Of a stretch of 24,527 bases of DNA, positions 6,703 to 15,351 are shown piece after piece. Positions within the stretch are counted from its first letter, which is position 1, and every line of letters starts with the position of its first letter. The translations under genes were made by a program, and so were the position numbers. Under the pieces are notes generated by a model. The model had not been told where the DNA came from. It was given only the letters and a program-made list of their open reading frames with translations, and ran no database searches. This DNA is from Methylobacter sp. (GTDB taxonomy: Bacteria > Pseudomonadota > Gammaproteobacteria > Methylococcales > Methylomonadaceae), in NCBI GenBank assembly GCA_023229605.1, contig JALNYY010000055.1, positions 1-24,527 of the forward strand. The letters run 5' to 3'.

Positions 6703-8094
6703 ATGCTTAAAACAATTAAAAACAAACTGGCATTAAGTCTGTTACCGATACTCATGTTATCGAGCTTGTCAGCCGTAGCGGAGCATGGTCCCCAAAATTC
6801 TGCTGATAAAGCCGCACCGGAAAAATCAGTCGCTCAATCTTTTACGTTGGAGCAGGCTATTGATTACGCATTAACCAACAATCCCGACCTGAAAATCGCC
6901 GCGGAGCGCGTCGGCCAAGCCGAAGCTCAATTAGGTGTGGCGCTGTCTGCGTTTTATCCGCAAATAACCGCAAAGGTTGGTTATGAACACTCCAACAATC
7001 CTGCGCAGGTTTTTTCGATGATTGTGTCGCAAAGACAATACAGTGCCGATCAAAACATCAACAATCCCGGCTACCGTCAAAACTTTCGCCCCGAAATCAT
7101 AGGAAAACTGTCTCTGTTTCGTGGCGGGCAGGATTATCAAAACAGTAAAGCGGCGGAGTTGGGCATAGACGCGGCAGAGTTTGAACGCTCGACAGTGCGC
7201 AATGCCTTGATTGAAGCCGTAACTGCTTCATATTATGCGTATTTGGCCGCGCAGGAAGCGCATAAAGTCGCTCAGGATTCCATTTTGGCAATTGCCAGTG
7301 AGCTAAAGCAGACGAAACTGCGCTACGAGTCGGGAACCGTACTTAAATCCGATGTTTTATCACTGGAAGTACAGTCGGCAGAGGCACAGAGCGCCGAAAT
7401 CAGGGCAGCCAACGGCATCGAACTATCCAAAACCGGCATCGCCACTTTGCTCGGCTTGTCAACGGATCAGCCGTTTACTGTCGCGCCGTCATCTTCGATG
7501 CTACCCAAGCCTGCACTAACGGCATCGTTTAACGACCTGCTTGAGCTTGCTATGACGCAGCGCCCGGAAATCAAAGCGGCCGCCAGTCAGGTGGAAATCA
7601 GTCAGCGCCGGTTAAAAAAGGAACAGGGCGCTTATTTGCCCAAAGCCGATGCGTATGTGAGTTACGGCCAAAACAGCCAAAATCCAGGTTTTTCCAGCAG
7701 CAAAGACAATGTTACCGCCGGGGTCAGCGTCGAAATGGATCTGTTTTCAGGGTTGGAGACCAAAAACCGCGTCAGTGCTGCGGAACGAAAAGCCGCAGAA
7801 GCGCGTGAAACCGAACGAAAAACCAAGCTGGCCATTGAGCAGGAAGTGAAGGTTGCATATTTAAAACTTGAAGAAGCTTTAGCGCGTTTGCGCGTTACCG
7901 AAGCATCGGTGCTGTCCGCCAACGAAGCCTTAAGACTGGTTAATGAGGAAAGGCGTGCTGAAACAGTCACAGTCACCCGATACATAGAATCGGAGGTTGC
8001 CCGAAATAAAGCTCAATCCAATACTATCGCAGCGCGTTACGATGCCCTGGGTGCTGAAGCCGCATTGAAAAAAGCGATCGGCGACTGGAAATAA
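6703..8094 (+). CDS. TolC-family outer membrane efflux protein
   Basis: This is the outer membrane channel of a tripartite efflux pump. With ATG 6703 (463 residues) it begins with a signal peptide (LALSLLPILMLSSLSAVA). A GTG at 6694 in frame is possible but lies too close to the AGGT site. Two outer membrane efflux repeats follow. The first starts at SFTLEQAIDYALTNNPDLKI and the second at SFNDLLELAMTQRPEIKAAA, each with long Ala/Glu-rich helices. YLPKADAYVSYGQNSQNPGF is the strand region of the second repeat. The adaptor gene starts 10 bp downstream and the permease follows, so the three form an operon. The substrate cannot be read from the sequence. Confidence 0.92.
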   Translation: MLKTIKNKLALSLLPILMLSSLSAVAEHGPQNSADKAAPEKSVAQSFTLEQAIDYALTNNPDLKIAAERVGQAEAQLGVALSAFYPQITAKVGYEHSNNPAQVFSMIVSQRQYSADQNINNPGYRQNFRPEIIGKLSLFRGGQDYQNSKAAELGIDAAEFERSTVRNALIEAVTASYYAYLAAQEAHKVAQDSILAIASELKQTKLRYESGTVLKSDVLSLEVQSAEAQSAEIRAANGIELSKTGIATLLGLSTDQPFTVAPSSSMLPKPALTASFNDLLELAMTQRPEIKAAASQVEISQRRLKKEQGAYLPKADAYVSYGQNSQNPGFSSSKDNVTAGVSVEMDLFSGLETKNRVSAAERKAAEARETERKTKLAIEQEVKVAYLKLEEALARLRVTEASVLSANEALRLVNEERRAETVTVTRYIESEVARNKAQSNTIAARYDALGAEAALKKAIGDWK

Positions 8095-8104
8095 AGGAGT
8101 TCTC

Positions 8105-9190
8105 ATGTCACAAACTGAACATAAAAATATCAACAAAATCGTTAGTATTTCCGCAGCCGTCTTAGCCTTGATCCTGTTGCTGCTTTATATGCAAGGCGGT
8201 TTTGTCAGCAAGGTGTCTCCCGGATTAAGTCCGCAACCAGGCGATGCAAACGCGCAGAAAAGCAATACGGCTGTTGTCGAGAAAAAACAGGTCGACGATA
8301 TTCTCTCCTGGCCCGGTACGGTAAAATCAAGGACCGTTGCCAATATCGCCCCTAAAATGACGGCCCGGATTATCGAGATCAAGGTTCATGCGGGCGACAA
8401 AGTCAAAAAAGGCGATGTGATCGCCCGCCTGGACGAGCGTGACGTTAAGGCTCAGGAAAATGCAGCCCTGGCAGCCCTTTCCGGAGCCAACGCCCAAGCC
8501 AATCGCGCCAAAGCGGACGAACAGCGCATCCAAAGTCTATACAGCAAAGACGCGGCGACCCGTGAAAATTTTGATGCCGTAGTCGCGCGGGCAAAAGAGG
8601 CGCAAGCCTCTGCAAATCAGGCCGCAAGCTCTGTAACAGAAATCAGGAGCCATCTGGCCGACAGCTTGCTGCTCGCTCCTTTTGACGGCGTTATCGTTAA
8701 ACGCCTTAAAGAGCCCGGCGACATGGGACTGCCCGGAGTACCCGTGGCTACTGTGCAAATACCCGAAGAATTAAGGCTTGAAGCCGATGTGCCGAGCACT
8801 TGCGCCGGACGTTACAGCACCGGCATGGACGTCACCGTGCGTATCGATACCCTGGGCCTAACTACCCGCGCTCAAATTGACGAGATCAGTCCGGAAATCG
8901 ATCCGCAAACCCGCACCCAGCTGATTAAAATCGCACTACCTGCAATCGAAGGCCTGCAACCGGGATATTTCGGTTGGCTGGAACAAGCTTGCGACAGACA
9001 TGAAGCGTTATTGATTCCTTCCAGCTCAGTAGAGCATATCGGCCAACTGGAAGTCGTCAAGGTGTTATCGGAAGGCCAAGAACATATGCGCCATATCAGA
9101 ACGGCCAAAACTTTCGGCGACCGGATTGAAGTCATTTCCGGCCTGCACGCCGGTGAAATCGTCACAACCCATCCGCAGCAGGCGCAATAA
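8105..9190 (+). CDS. RND efflux periplasmic adaptor (membrane fusion protein)
   Basis: The protein has 361 residues, with an N-terminal membrane anchor (about 11-29, VSISAAVLALILLLLYMQGG). There is no lipobox. The barrel-lipoyl part follows, with IEIKVHAGDKVKKGDVIARL and, after an Ala-rich alpha-hairpin (about 110-185), its second half LLAPFDGVIVKRLKEPGD. Beta-barrel and membrane-proximal domains follow (EISPEIDPQTRTQLIKI; VEHIGQLEVVKVL). It bridges the RND permease and the TolC-like channel. AAGGAG lies just before the ATG, and its TAA shares one base with the permease ATG (TAATG), indicating translational coupling. Confidence 0.93.
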   Translation: MSQTEHKNINKIVSISAAVLALILLLLYMQGGFVSKVSPGLSPQPGDANAQKSNTAVVEKKQVDDILSWPGTVKSRTVANIAPKMTARIIEIKVHAGDKVKKGDVIARLDERDVKAQENAALAALSGANAQANRAKADEQRIQSLYSKDAATRENFDAVVARAKEAQASANQAASSVTEIRSHLADSLLLAPFDGVIVKRLKEPGDMGLPGVPVATVQIPEELRLEADVPSTCAGRYSTGMDVTVRIDTLGLTTRAQIDEISPEIDPQTRTQLIKIALPAIEGLQPGYFGWLEQACDRHEALLIPSSSVEHIGQLEVVKVLSEGQEHMRHIRTAKTFGDRIEVISGLHAGEIVTTHPQQAQ

Positions 9191-12100
9191 TGGACGGCCT
9201 GCAAAACCAAAGTCCCAAGCGGGGATTGACGACAAAGATCGTCAAAATCTTTACCACTTCGCAGCTTTCGATACTGTTCCTGATCATTTCATTGCTGGCG
9301 GGAGCCGCGGCGCTGATCCTGACGCCCCGTGAAGAAGACCCGCAGATTGTCGTGCCGGTTATGGATGTGTTGATCGAATATCCGGGCGCCTCCAGCGAAG
9401 AGGTTGAAAAACTGGTCGCCACGCCGTTGGAAGTTTTACTCAAACAGGTTGAAGGCGTGGAATATGTGTATTCCATCTCCAAACCCGGCTCGGCGGTTGT
9501 TACCGTGCGTTATTTCGTGGGGCAATCTTTTGAAGACAGTCTGGTCAAGACCTGGGACAGGCTCATGTCCAACCAGGATCTGATTCCTCCGGGCGTCACC
9601 CACTGGAAAGTGTCTCCGGTTGAAATCGATAACGTGCCTATCGTTTTGCTGACGCTTTCAGCCCAAAACAACAATTACGATTCGATGGCCTTGAGGCGTA
9701 TCGCCGATGAGCTGATTGCTTCACTTAGAAGCGTCGGCGATGTCGGTAAAAGCTGGGTTGTCGGCGGCGAGCAGCGGCGCGTGTCGATTTATGCCAACCC
9801 CGCCGCACTGGTCGCGCACGGCGTGACGCTGCTTGAGATCACCCAGGCGCTGGCCAATGCGAACGTTAACCTGCAGGCAGGAAGCTTTGAACGAGGCAAC
9901 CGCGAAATTCTGCTGGAAGCCGGACCGCATTTCGGTTCATCGGAAGAAGTGGGCGCCACCGTCATTAAAAGCGTAGCGGGACGGCCTGTTTACCTGCGCG
10001 ATGTGGCGCGTATCGAAGACGGCCCGGCTGATGTCGATCATTACACCCGCATCGGCTTTGGCCCTGCTGTCGATGAAATGCCCACGGCCGGCAAGGCAGC
10101 CGGCAACAAGCCGCAAGCCGGCCAGGAACGCCAGATGGTCACCATTGCCGTCGCCAAGCGCAAAGGCAGCAATGCGGTGGATGTTGCTGAAGCCGTTATC
10201 GCCACGGCGGAAAAGCTGCACGGCACGTTGATCCCGGAAGATATTTTGCTGAGCATCAGCCGCGATTACGGCGAAACCGCCAACCACAAAGTCAACGAGC
10301 TGGTGAAGCATTTGAGTTTTGCGATCGTGATTATCGTGGTGCTGCTGGCTTTCTCGCTGGGGCTTAAAGAATCGTTCATCGTGTCCATCGCCGTGCCGAT
10401 GACTCTGGCGCTGACCTTGCTGCTGGACTATATCTCCGGCTATACGATCAACCGCGTTACCCTGTTTGCGTTGATCCTGTCGCTGGGTCTGCTGGTGGAC
10501 GACCCGATAGTCGATGTCGAAAACATCCACAGGCACTATAAACTGCGCAAGGAATCGCCGCTGGAAGCGTTGTTGACGGCGGTCGATGAAGTCAGGCCGC
10601 CGACCATCCTGGCGACGTTCACCGTGATCGTGTCGTTCCTGCCGATGTTTTTCATCACCGGCATGATGGGGCCGTATATGGCGCCGATGGCTTTTAACGT
10701 GCCGATAGCGATGATTGTTTCATTGATCGTCGCCTTTACCGTCACGCCCTGGGCGAGTTTCAAGCTGTTGCAAAGCGAATACCACAATCATAGCGATGAA
10801 GCGCCGTTGGAGCTCAAGCAAACCTTTATTTATCGGGCTTATCGCGCCGCGCTCGGCCCTTTGCTGGCGACACGGGGACGCGCCAAGTTGTTTTTGCTGG
10901 TCGTGCTGGTAGCCTTTATAGGCTCAACCCTGCTGGCTGTTACCCGCGCCGTGCCGCTCAAGTTGTTGCCGTTCGACAATAAAAACGAACTGCAAATCAT
11001 GATCGACATGCCGCGCGGTTCGACGCTGGAACAAACCGATGAGGTTGCGCGGGCTTTGGGCAGCTATCTTGCCACCGTCAACGAAGTCACCGATTACCAA
11101 ATCTATACCGGACTTGCGGCGCCGATGGACTTTAACGGCATGGTCCGCCACTATTATTTACGCAGCGGCGGCTATCTGGGCGAAGTCAGGATCAATTTAT
11201 TAGCCAAGGATCGGCGGGAACAACAGTCGCACGAAATAGCCCTGCGCATACGGCCCGAAATAGAGCGGCTCGGGAAAAAATACGGCGCAAACCTTAAAAT
11301 CGTAGAAATTCCGCCGGGGCCGCCGGTGCTGTCCGATCTGGTCGCCGAAGTCTACGGTCCGCCTGAAGCCGGTATTGACGACTTGGTCGCCGTATCCAAA
11401 CGCGTCAGGGCCGATATGGAAAAAACCGAAGGCGTGGTTGATGTCGATGATTTTTCCGAAGCGGAACATGACAAGGTGCATTTTCGCCTGAATCGAGAAA
11501 AAGCCGCGTTGTCGGGCGTCAGCGTCGAGCAAGTTGCCCAAACCCTGCGCATCGCCGCCGCCGGCCAATCTGTCGGCATAGTCCATTTAGATACTGAACG
11601 ACAACCGCTGGAAATCACCTTGCAACTGCCTCGTGCGCTACGTTCGTCTGTCGCCGATTTATTGGCTTTGCGCGTTAAAACCGGGCAGGGCGATCTGATA
11701 CCGTTAAGCGAAATAGGCACAGCCGGCATAGAAAGCGAAGACCAGCCGATTTTTCACAAGAACCTGCAACGGGTGAATTATGTCGTGGCCGGAATGGCGG
11801 GGCGCAGCCCGGTGGAAGCGGTTTTCGACTTGAATGAGGTGCTGGACGAACGACCGCTGCCGAAAGGTTACACCGCCGAATTGGCGGGGGAAGGCGAATG
11901 GAAAATCACCGTCGATGTGTTTCGTGATCTTGGCTTGGCTTTTGCGGCCGCGTTGGTGATGATCTATGTGCTGCTGGTCGGGCAAACCGGCTCGCTGAGC
12001 GTGCCGCTGGTGATGATGATAGCCATTCCTTTGACCGTGATCGGCATCATGCCGGGATTCTGGCTGCTTAACCTGTTTGCCGCGCCCGTCGCAGGTTACC

Positions 12101-12441
12101 CCAACCCGATCTATTTCACCGCCACCGCGATGATCGGCATGATCGCCTTGGCCGGTATCGTGGTGCGTAACTCGATAATCCTGATCGATTTTATCGAGCG
12201 CATCCGCGCCCGTGCCGATGCGACGCTTTCCGAAGCCTTGATTGAAGCCGGTGCGATACGCTTGCGCCCGATCTTTCTGACCGCCGGGGCGGCCATGTTC
12301 GGCGCATTTGTGATTATTCTGGACCCGATATTTTCAGGGCTGGCATGGAGCTTTATCTTCGGTATTTTTGCCTCGACCCTGTTTTCGTTGCTGGTGATTC
12401 CGGTGGTTTACTTTTTGATTAACAAAGAAACTGCAGAATAG
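9190..12441 (+). CDS. RND efflux permease, proton-driven
   Basis: This inner membrane transporter of 1083 residues belongs to the AcrB/MexB superfamily. The first helix (TSQLSILFLIISLLAGAAAL) is followed by porter-domain sequence beginning REEDPQIVVPVMDV. Helix 4 carries GLLVDDPIVDVEN with Asp437-Asp438, the proton-relay pair of the drug-exporting branch. The second half repeats the fold (VMIYVLLVGQTGSLSVPLVM; TAMIGMIALAGIVVRNSII). Length slightly exceeds the usual 1020-1050; a Lys/Gly-rich stretch near residues 298-312 may account for part of the excess. It is last in the tolC-adaptor-permease operon and is followed by a stem-loop. The substrate is unknown; the DD motif argues against a heavy-metal CusA-type pump. 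Confidence 0.93.
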   Translation: MDGLQNQSPKRGLTTKIVKIFTTSQLSILFLIISLLAGAAALILTPREEDPQIVVPVMDVLIEYPGASSEEVEKLVATPLEVLLKQVEGVEYVYSISKPGSAVVTVRYFVGQSFEDSLVKTWDRLMSNQDLIPPGVTHWKVSPVEIDNVPIVLLTLSAQNNNYDSMALRRIADELIASLRSVGDVGKSWVVGGEQRRVSIYANPAALVAHGVTLLEITQALANANVNLQAGSFERGNREILLEAGPHFGSSEEVGATVIKSVAGRPVYLRDVARIEDGPADVDHYTRIGFGPAVDEMPTAGKAAGNKPQAGQERQMVTIAVAKRKGSNAVDVAEAVIATAEKLHGTLIPEDILLSISRDYGETANHKVNELVKHLSFAIVIIVVLLAFSLGLKESFIVSIAVPMTLALTLLLDYISGYTINRVTLFALILSLGLLVDDPIVDVENIHRHYKLRKESPLEALLTAVDEVRPPTILATFTVIVSFLPMFFITGMMGPYMAPMAFNVPIAMIVSLIVAFTVTPWASFKLLQSEYHNHSDEAPLELKQTFIYRAYRAALGPLLATRGRAKLFLLVVLVAFIGSTLLAVTRAVPLKLLPFDNKNELQIMIDMPRGSTLEQTDEVARALGSYLATVNEVTDYQIYTGLAAPMDFNGMVRHYYLRSGGYLGEVRINLLAKDRREQQSHEIALRIRPEIERLGKKYGANLKIVEIPPGPPVLSDLVAEVYGPPEAGIDDLVAVSKRVRADMEKTEGVVDVDDFSEAEHDKVHFRLNREKAALSGVSVEQVAQTLRIAAAGQSVGIVHLDTERQPLEITLQLPRALRSSVADLLALRVKTGQGDLIPLSEIGTAGIESEDQPIFHKNLQRVNYVVAGMAGRSPVEAVFDLNEVLDERPLPKGYTAELAGEGEWKITVDVFRDLGLAFAAALVMIYVLLVGQTGSLSVPLVMMIAIPLTVIGIMPGFWLLNLFAAPVAGYPNPIYFTATAMIGMIALAGIVVRNSIILIDFIERIRARADATLSEALIEAGAIRLRPIFLTAGAAMFGAFVIILDPIFSGLAWSFIFGIFASTLFSLLVIPVVYFLINKETAE

Positions 12442-12492
12442 CTCACGGATGGCAAAAGTCGGCTTTAGTATTGAAGACAACTCTTTGCAACA

Positions 12493-12536
12493 GGAGTGCA
12501 GGCTGTGCTTGCATTTGCAGGCGAAGCCTGCGCTCC
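12493..12536. terminator. Stem-loop between convergent genes
   Basis: GGAGTGCAGGCT (12493-12504) pairs with AGCCTGCGCTCC (12525-12536) with one mismatch. A smaller hairpin, GCAGGC-GAA-GCCTGC (12517-12531), is nested in its right half. It sits between the end of the RND permease gene and the end of the minus-strand YeeE-like gene, where a bidirectional terminator is expected. No strong T-tract follows, so it may equally be a dispersed repeat of the GCAGGCTTCGCCTGC kind. Confidence 0.45.
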
Positions 12537-12579
12537 CGGCAGTTGTGAAATACGTCTGATCAGCGTTTCCGTGAGCAAT

Positions 12580-13002
12580 TTAATCACTTCTTCCGCCGCG
12601 CTCTATCATGCCGAACAGCGCCATCCCTGCCAGCATCGCAGCAACAAATATCCATGCTTTGGGTTCTCCTGCGGCTGCACTGACAACGGCAGGTCCGGGG
12701 CAAAATCCTGAAAGCCCCCAGCCGATTCCAAAAATCAGGCTACCTAGCAGCAAATCTTTATCCAGCCCGGTTGCAGAAGACAGCTGCATGGGCGCCCCCA
12801 ATAAGCTGCGCTGACGTTTTTTAGCGATAGTGAACGCGCCGGCTCCAATCAGGATGGCGCCTGCCATCACGAATGCGAGGGACGGGTCCCACGCGCCGGC
12901 CAAATCCAGGAAAGAGATGACTTTCGACGGGTCGGTCATGCCGGAGATGATAAGGCCCAGGCCAAATAACAAACCAACGAAGAAGGCGTTAATATTCAAC
13001 AT
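12580..13002 (-). CDS. YeeE/YedE-type sulfur transporter, second half (DUF6691)
   Basis: The protein has 140 residues with about four hydrophobic helices. GLLFGLGLIISGMTDPSKVI opens the domain, and FGIGWGLSGFCPGPAVVSAA carries the conserved Cys of the GLSGxCPGP motif. In full-length YeeE/TsuA proteins that import thiosulfate, equivalent cysteines pass the sulfur substrate through the membrane. Here the fold is split over two genes. This half follows the first with a 2-bp gap and probably forms a heterodimer with it. The cargo could be thiosulfate, sulfite or another small sulfur species; the sequence does not decide. Confidence 0.87.
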   Translation of the reverse strand: MLNINAFFVGLLFGLGLIISGMTDPSKVISFLDLAGAWDPSLAFVMAGAILIGAGAFTIAKKRQRSLLGAPMQLSSATGLDKDLLLGSLIFGIGWGLSGFCPGPAVVSAAAGEPKAWIFVAAMLAGMALFGMIERGGRSD

Positions 13003-13004
13003 GA

Positions 13005-13442
13005 TTAAAGCCCCAACAGGTGGCGGGTCAGATAGACGGTGATAAAACCCGCCGTCATGAAGGCCAATGTCGCGGCAATCGATCGCATTGATCCGCGAGA
13101 AATGCCGCAGACGCCATGACCGCTGGTGCAGCCTGACGCATAGCTGGTGCCCAGGCCCACGAGCAGGCCGGCAATAAGCAATTGCGCCGTTCCCGCTTCG
13201 ATCGTTACAGCAGGTAGATCAAAGGCAGCTTGATACGCAAAAGGCGCCGCTACCAAGCCGAGCATAAACATTATGCGCCATATTTTGTCGCCTTTACCGG
13301 CCTGGAGCAGGCCGGCCAAAATTCCGCTGATGCCGGCAATCCTGCCATTAAGCAACACAAACATTGCAGCGGCTATGCCAATCAATAAGCCGCCCAAGAG
13401 GCCGTAAATATAGGCGCTGTGGGTGAAATAAGACAAATTCAT
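13005..13442 (-). CDS. YeeE/YedE-type sulfur transporter, first half
   Basis: I chose ATG 13440-13442 (145 residues; AGAG upstream). It gives the usual short N-terminus before the first helix YIYGLLGGLLIGIAAAMFVL; an upstream in-frame start at 13550 would overlap hemJ. The family motif GTSYASGCTSGHGVCGISRG lies near residues 107-126 and contains two cysteines. One matches the sulfur-relay Cys of YeeE. The gene lies 46 bp after hemJ and 2 bp before its partner half. Together with the sqr gene about 7 kb away it suggests active handling of reduced sulfur. Confidence 0.88.
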   Translation of the reverse strand: MNLSYFTHSAYIYGLLGGLLIGIAAAMFVLLNGRIAGISGILAGLLQAGKGDKIWRIMFMLGLVAAPFAYQAAFDLPAVTIEAGTAQLLIAGLLVGLGTSYASGCTSGHGVCGISRGSMRSIAATLAFMTAGFITVYLTRHLLGL

Positions 13443-13488
13443 ATTTTTCTCTAAAATGTGGACGCTATATTGTAAAGCATTTGACGCT

Positions 13489-13914
13489 TCAAAACGGCTT
13501 AACGACTGCCAGAATGATAATACCGACCAGAAACAGAACCGGCACTTCATTCATCCAGCGGTAAAAAACATGGCTGCGCCGGTTCCGGTCATGTTTAAAA
13601 TCACACAGCCACAGATAGCAAAAATAGTGATAAACCAGCGTCAATCCCAACAGCGCCAGTTTTGCATGCAGCCATCCGGCATTGGCATAAACAGCCCAGT
13701 CGTAAGCAACCAGCATCCAGATGCCGAATAGCAGGGTCGCTATCATGCCCGGCGTCATAATGCCGAAGAACAGCTTGCGCTCCATCACCTTAAAGCGCTC
13801 ATTGCTGATCTCGTCATCGCTGATTGCGTGATAAACATAGAGGCGCGGCAGGTAAAACAGGCCGGCAAACCAGGTGACCATAAAAATCAGGTGTAACGCT
13901 TTTAACCAGAGCAT
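13489..13914 (-). CDS. hemJ: HemJ-type protoporphyrinogen IX oxidase
   Basis: The 141 residues have four membrane helices. The N-terminus LKALHLIFMVTWFAGLFYLP, continuing RLYVYHA, is diagnostic of HemJ (UPF0093), the oxidase that converts protoporphyrinogen IX to protoporphyrin IX in bacteria lacking HemG or HemY. KLALLGLTLVYHYFC and FYRWMNEVPVLFLVGIIIL are further conserved blocks. The ATG lies 2 bp after the stop of the thioredoxin-like gene, so the two are coupled. Haem supply suits a cell with a three-haem bd oxidase nearby, but that link is only contextual. Confidence 0.9.
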   Translation of the reverse strand: MLWLKALHLIFMVTWFAGLFYLPRLYVYHAISDDEISNERFKVMERKLFFGIMTPGMIATLLFGIWMLVAYDWAVYANAGWLHAKLALLGLTLVYHYFCYLWLCDFKHDRNRRSHVFYRWMNEVPVLFLVGIIILAVVKPF

Positions 13915-13916
13915 GG

Positions 13917-14405
13917 CTAGCCTTTTAGTAGTGATTCGATATTTATTTTCATTTTTGCCAAGTCGAAAAGCCCGGTCTCTTTTTTAACGACCGAACCGTC
14001 CGGGGCAATCAAAAACGTGCTGGGCGTAAACATCACGCCGCCGAACGCCTTAGCGAGTTCCGAATTTAAATCCAGAGCCACGTTATAGGGCAGTTGCTTG
14101 GCTTTAGTCATGTCGACGACGTGATTCGGCGGATCGTAATACATTGCAACGGCAATCATCTCAAGACCCGATGCATGATACTGGGTATAAAGATCGATTA
14201 GATCAGGAATTTCTTTGATGCAGGATGGGCAATCAGTCGCCCAGAACGTGACAATAACCGGCTTGCCGCGCAAATCTTTCAGCGCGATTTTTTGACCGGT
14301 GAGGGTGGTCAAAGTCACATCCGGTGCCGAAGTGATGGTTTTGCTGCAGCCTATTGAAATGAGCAGTAACAGCAATAAACCGAACGCCCGGTATTTTGTT
14401 TTCAT
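13917..14405 (-). CDS. TlpA/ResA-like thioredoxin lipoprotein
   Basis: The protein has 162 residues. A lipoprotein signal (LLLLLISIGC, lipid-attached Cys19) exports it to the periplasmic face. The thioredoxin fold follows: DVTLTTLTGQKIALKDLRGK, then VIVTFWATDCPSC with redox pair Cys58-Cys61, and FTPSTFLIAPDG with the cis-Pro region. TlpA/ResA proteins reduce disulfides in cytochrome c maturation or metallation; a specific partner cannot be named. It is first in the tlpA-hemJ-yeeE operon. The ribosome binding site is weak (GAG about 12 bases before the ATG). Confidence 0.88.
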   Translation of the reverse strand: MKTKYRAFGLLLLLLISIGCSKTITSAPDVTLTTLTGQKIALKDLRGKPVIVTFWATDCPSCIKEIPDLIDLYTQYHASGLEMIAVAMYYDPPNHVVDMTKAKQLPYNVALDLNSELAKAFGGVMFTPSTFLIAPDGSVVKKETGLFDLAKMKINIESLLKG

Positions 14406-14434
14406 GGATTAATAATCTCATTGGAAAACCGAGC

Positions 14435-14463
14435 AACATACCTAATTTAGAAAACTATAACAA
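14435..14463 (-). promoter_or_regulatory. Possible sigma-70 promoter for the tlpA-hemJ-yeeE operon
   Basis: Read on the minus strand, TTGTTA (14458-14463) and TATGTT (14435-14440) are separated by exactly 17 bp, each with four of six consensus bases. This would place the start of transcription about 20 bases before the ATG. It is a consensus match only. Confidence 0.3.
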
Positions 14464-14561
14464 CTGCTGTGTGTGGTATTTAAGAGTATCTTGTCTATGA
14501 TGTATTGCCTGATATTGAGTTAACGAGGCAAAATATCGGTTTTATAAAAGCGGAAACGGCA

Positions 14562-14906
14562 ATGAACAACATAGCAACCCCAGAAAACGAAGAATCGGCA
14601 AAAACGCTTACTACAGTCATTTACGCACTGTACGCGGCGTCTTACTTTGTCGGTGTCACGGCCATAGTGGCAATCGTGATGAACTACGTCAAGAAGGACG
14701 ACGTGGCAGGAACATTCCTGGAGAGCCATTTTCGTTGGCAAATCAGGACGTTCTGGTTCGGGGTGCTTTGGGGGGTGCTGGGAACCATTACGATGGTGTT
14801 CATTGTCGGGTGGTTTGTGCTTGTCGCTAATGGTGTTTGGGTTATTTACCGTATAGTGAAGGGCTGGTTGCGGCTCAATGACGGCAAGCCAATGTACACG
14901 GACTAA
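14562..14906 (+). CDS. DUF4870-like small membrane protein
   Basis: The protein has 114 residues from ATG 14562 (GGAA site upstream; a TTG at 14505 in frame is less likely). Three hydrophobic segments are seen: TVIYALYAASYFVGVTAIVA, FWFGVLWGVLGTITMVFIVG and a short one around FVLVANGVWVIYRIV. The pattern YVKKDDVAGTFLESHFRWQI, then RTFWFG, and the end IYRIVKGWLRLNDGKPMY match the DUF4870/YIP-like small membrane protein group (SHFRWQIRTFW type). Function is unknown. It is divergent from the tlpA operon and ends at a strong stem-loop. Confidence 0.75.
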   Translation: MNNIATPENEESAKTLTTVIYALYAASYFVGVTAIVAIVMNYVKKDDVAGTFLESHFRWQIRTFWFGVLWGVLGTITMVFIVGWFVLVANGVWVIYRIVKGWLRLNDGKPMYTD

Positions 14907-14907
14907 G

Positions 14908-14937
14908 GCATTCAAGAGGGCGGGGCCTCTCGAATGC
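14908..14937. terminator. Stem-loop between convergent genes
   Basis: GCATTCAAGAGG (14908-14919) pairs with CCTCTCGAATGC (14926-14937) with one mismatch around the loop GCGGGG. It begins 1 bp past the stop of the DUF4870-like gene and lies 16 bp from the end of the opposing gene, as expected for a bidirectional terminator. No T-run follows on the plus strand. Confidence 0.6.
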
Positions 14938-14953
14938 ATGGAAGAACCTGAAG

Positions 14954-15268
14954 CTACTTCTGTTTGTTGTTTTTTACGGATTTTTGCGCTTTTTTATCGG
15001 CGTTCGGTGGCGTTTCCGCTTTCGGCTCTGGAGCGGAGTTATCTTGTTTGTCGGTCTCAACACAAGCCTTTAAAGCCGTATGATCTTGAGCGTTTTGCAC
15101 GCAGCTTAGATTTTTTTGATCAATTCTGATTCTTTCCAGAATGTTGGCAATATGGCGGTCTTTCTCGGCTTGAAATGTCGCAGGATCGGTATCTGCAACC
15201 GCTATTGCCGAAGTCATCGAGCTTGCAGCATAGACCGCTGCCGATAAAATTAATTTTGTAAGATTCAT
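14954..15268 (-). CDS. Small secreted protein with two cysteines, unknown function
   Basis: I do not recognise a named family. The 104 residues start with a clear signal peptide (KLILSAAVYAASSMTSAIAV, cleavage near Ala25). A short helical segment follows, EKDRHIANILERIRIDQKNL, with Cys56 and Cys69 (CVQNAQDHTALKAC) that probably form a disulfide in the periplasm. The last 35 residues are low-complexity, Lys/Pro/Asn-rich and likely disordered. An ATG with GGCGG/GGAAAT upstream supports translation. No operon partner is visible. Confidence 0.65.
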   Translation of the reverse strand: MNLTKLILSAAVYAASSMTSAIAVADTDPATFQAEKDRHIANILERIRIDQKNLSCVQNAQDHTALKACVETDKQDNSAPEPKAETPPNADKKAQKSVKNNKQK

Positions 15269-15351
15269 ATTTCCGCCGCCAGGGTTTTGTAATCAAGTGA
15301 AAGTTTCCAATCCTACTCGCCGCTTAAAAAAATCACGCTGCAGGAGTCTAC

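Noticed and set aside
9937..10536. 199-codon minus-strand frame within the RND permease gene
   Set aside because: It is rich in His/Gln/Arg, as expected from the antisense of a GC-rich membrane gene; the sense frame is a clear RND permease.
13443..13550. Upstream start for the first YeeE half
   Set aside because: It would overlap the hemJ end and add 36 residues without similarity; ATG 13442 gives the normal N-terminus.
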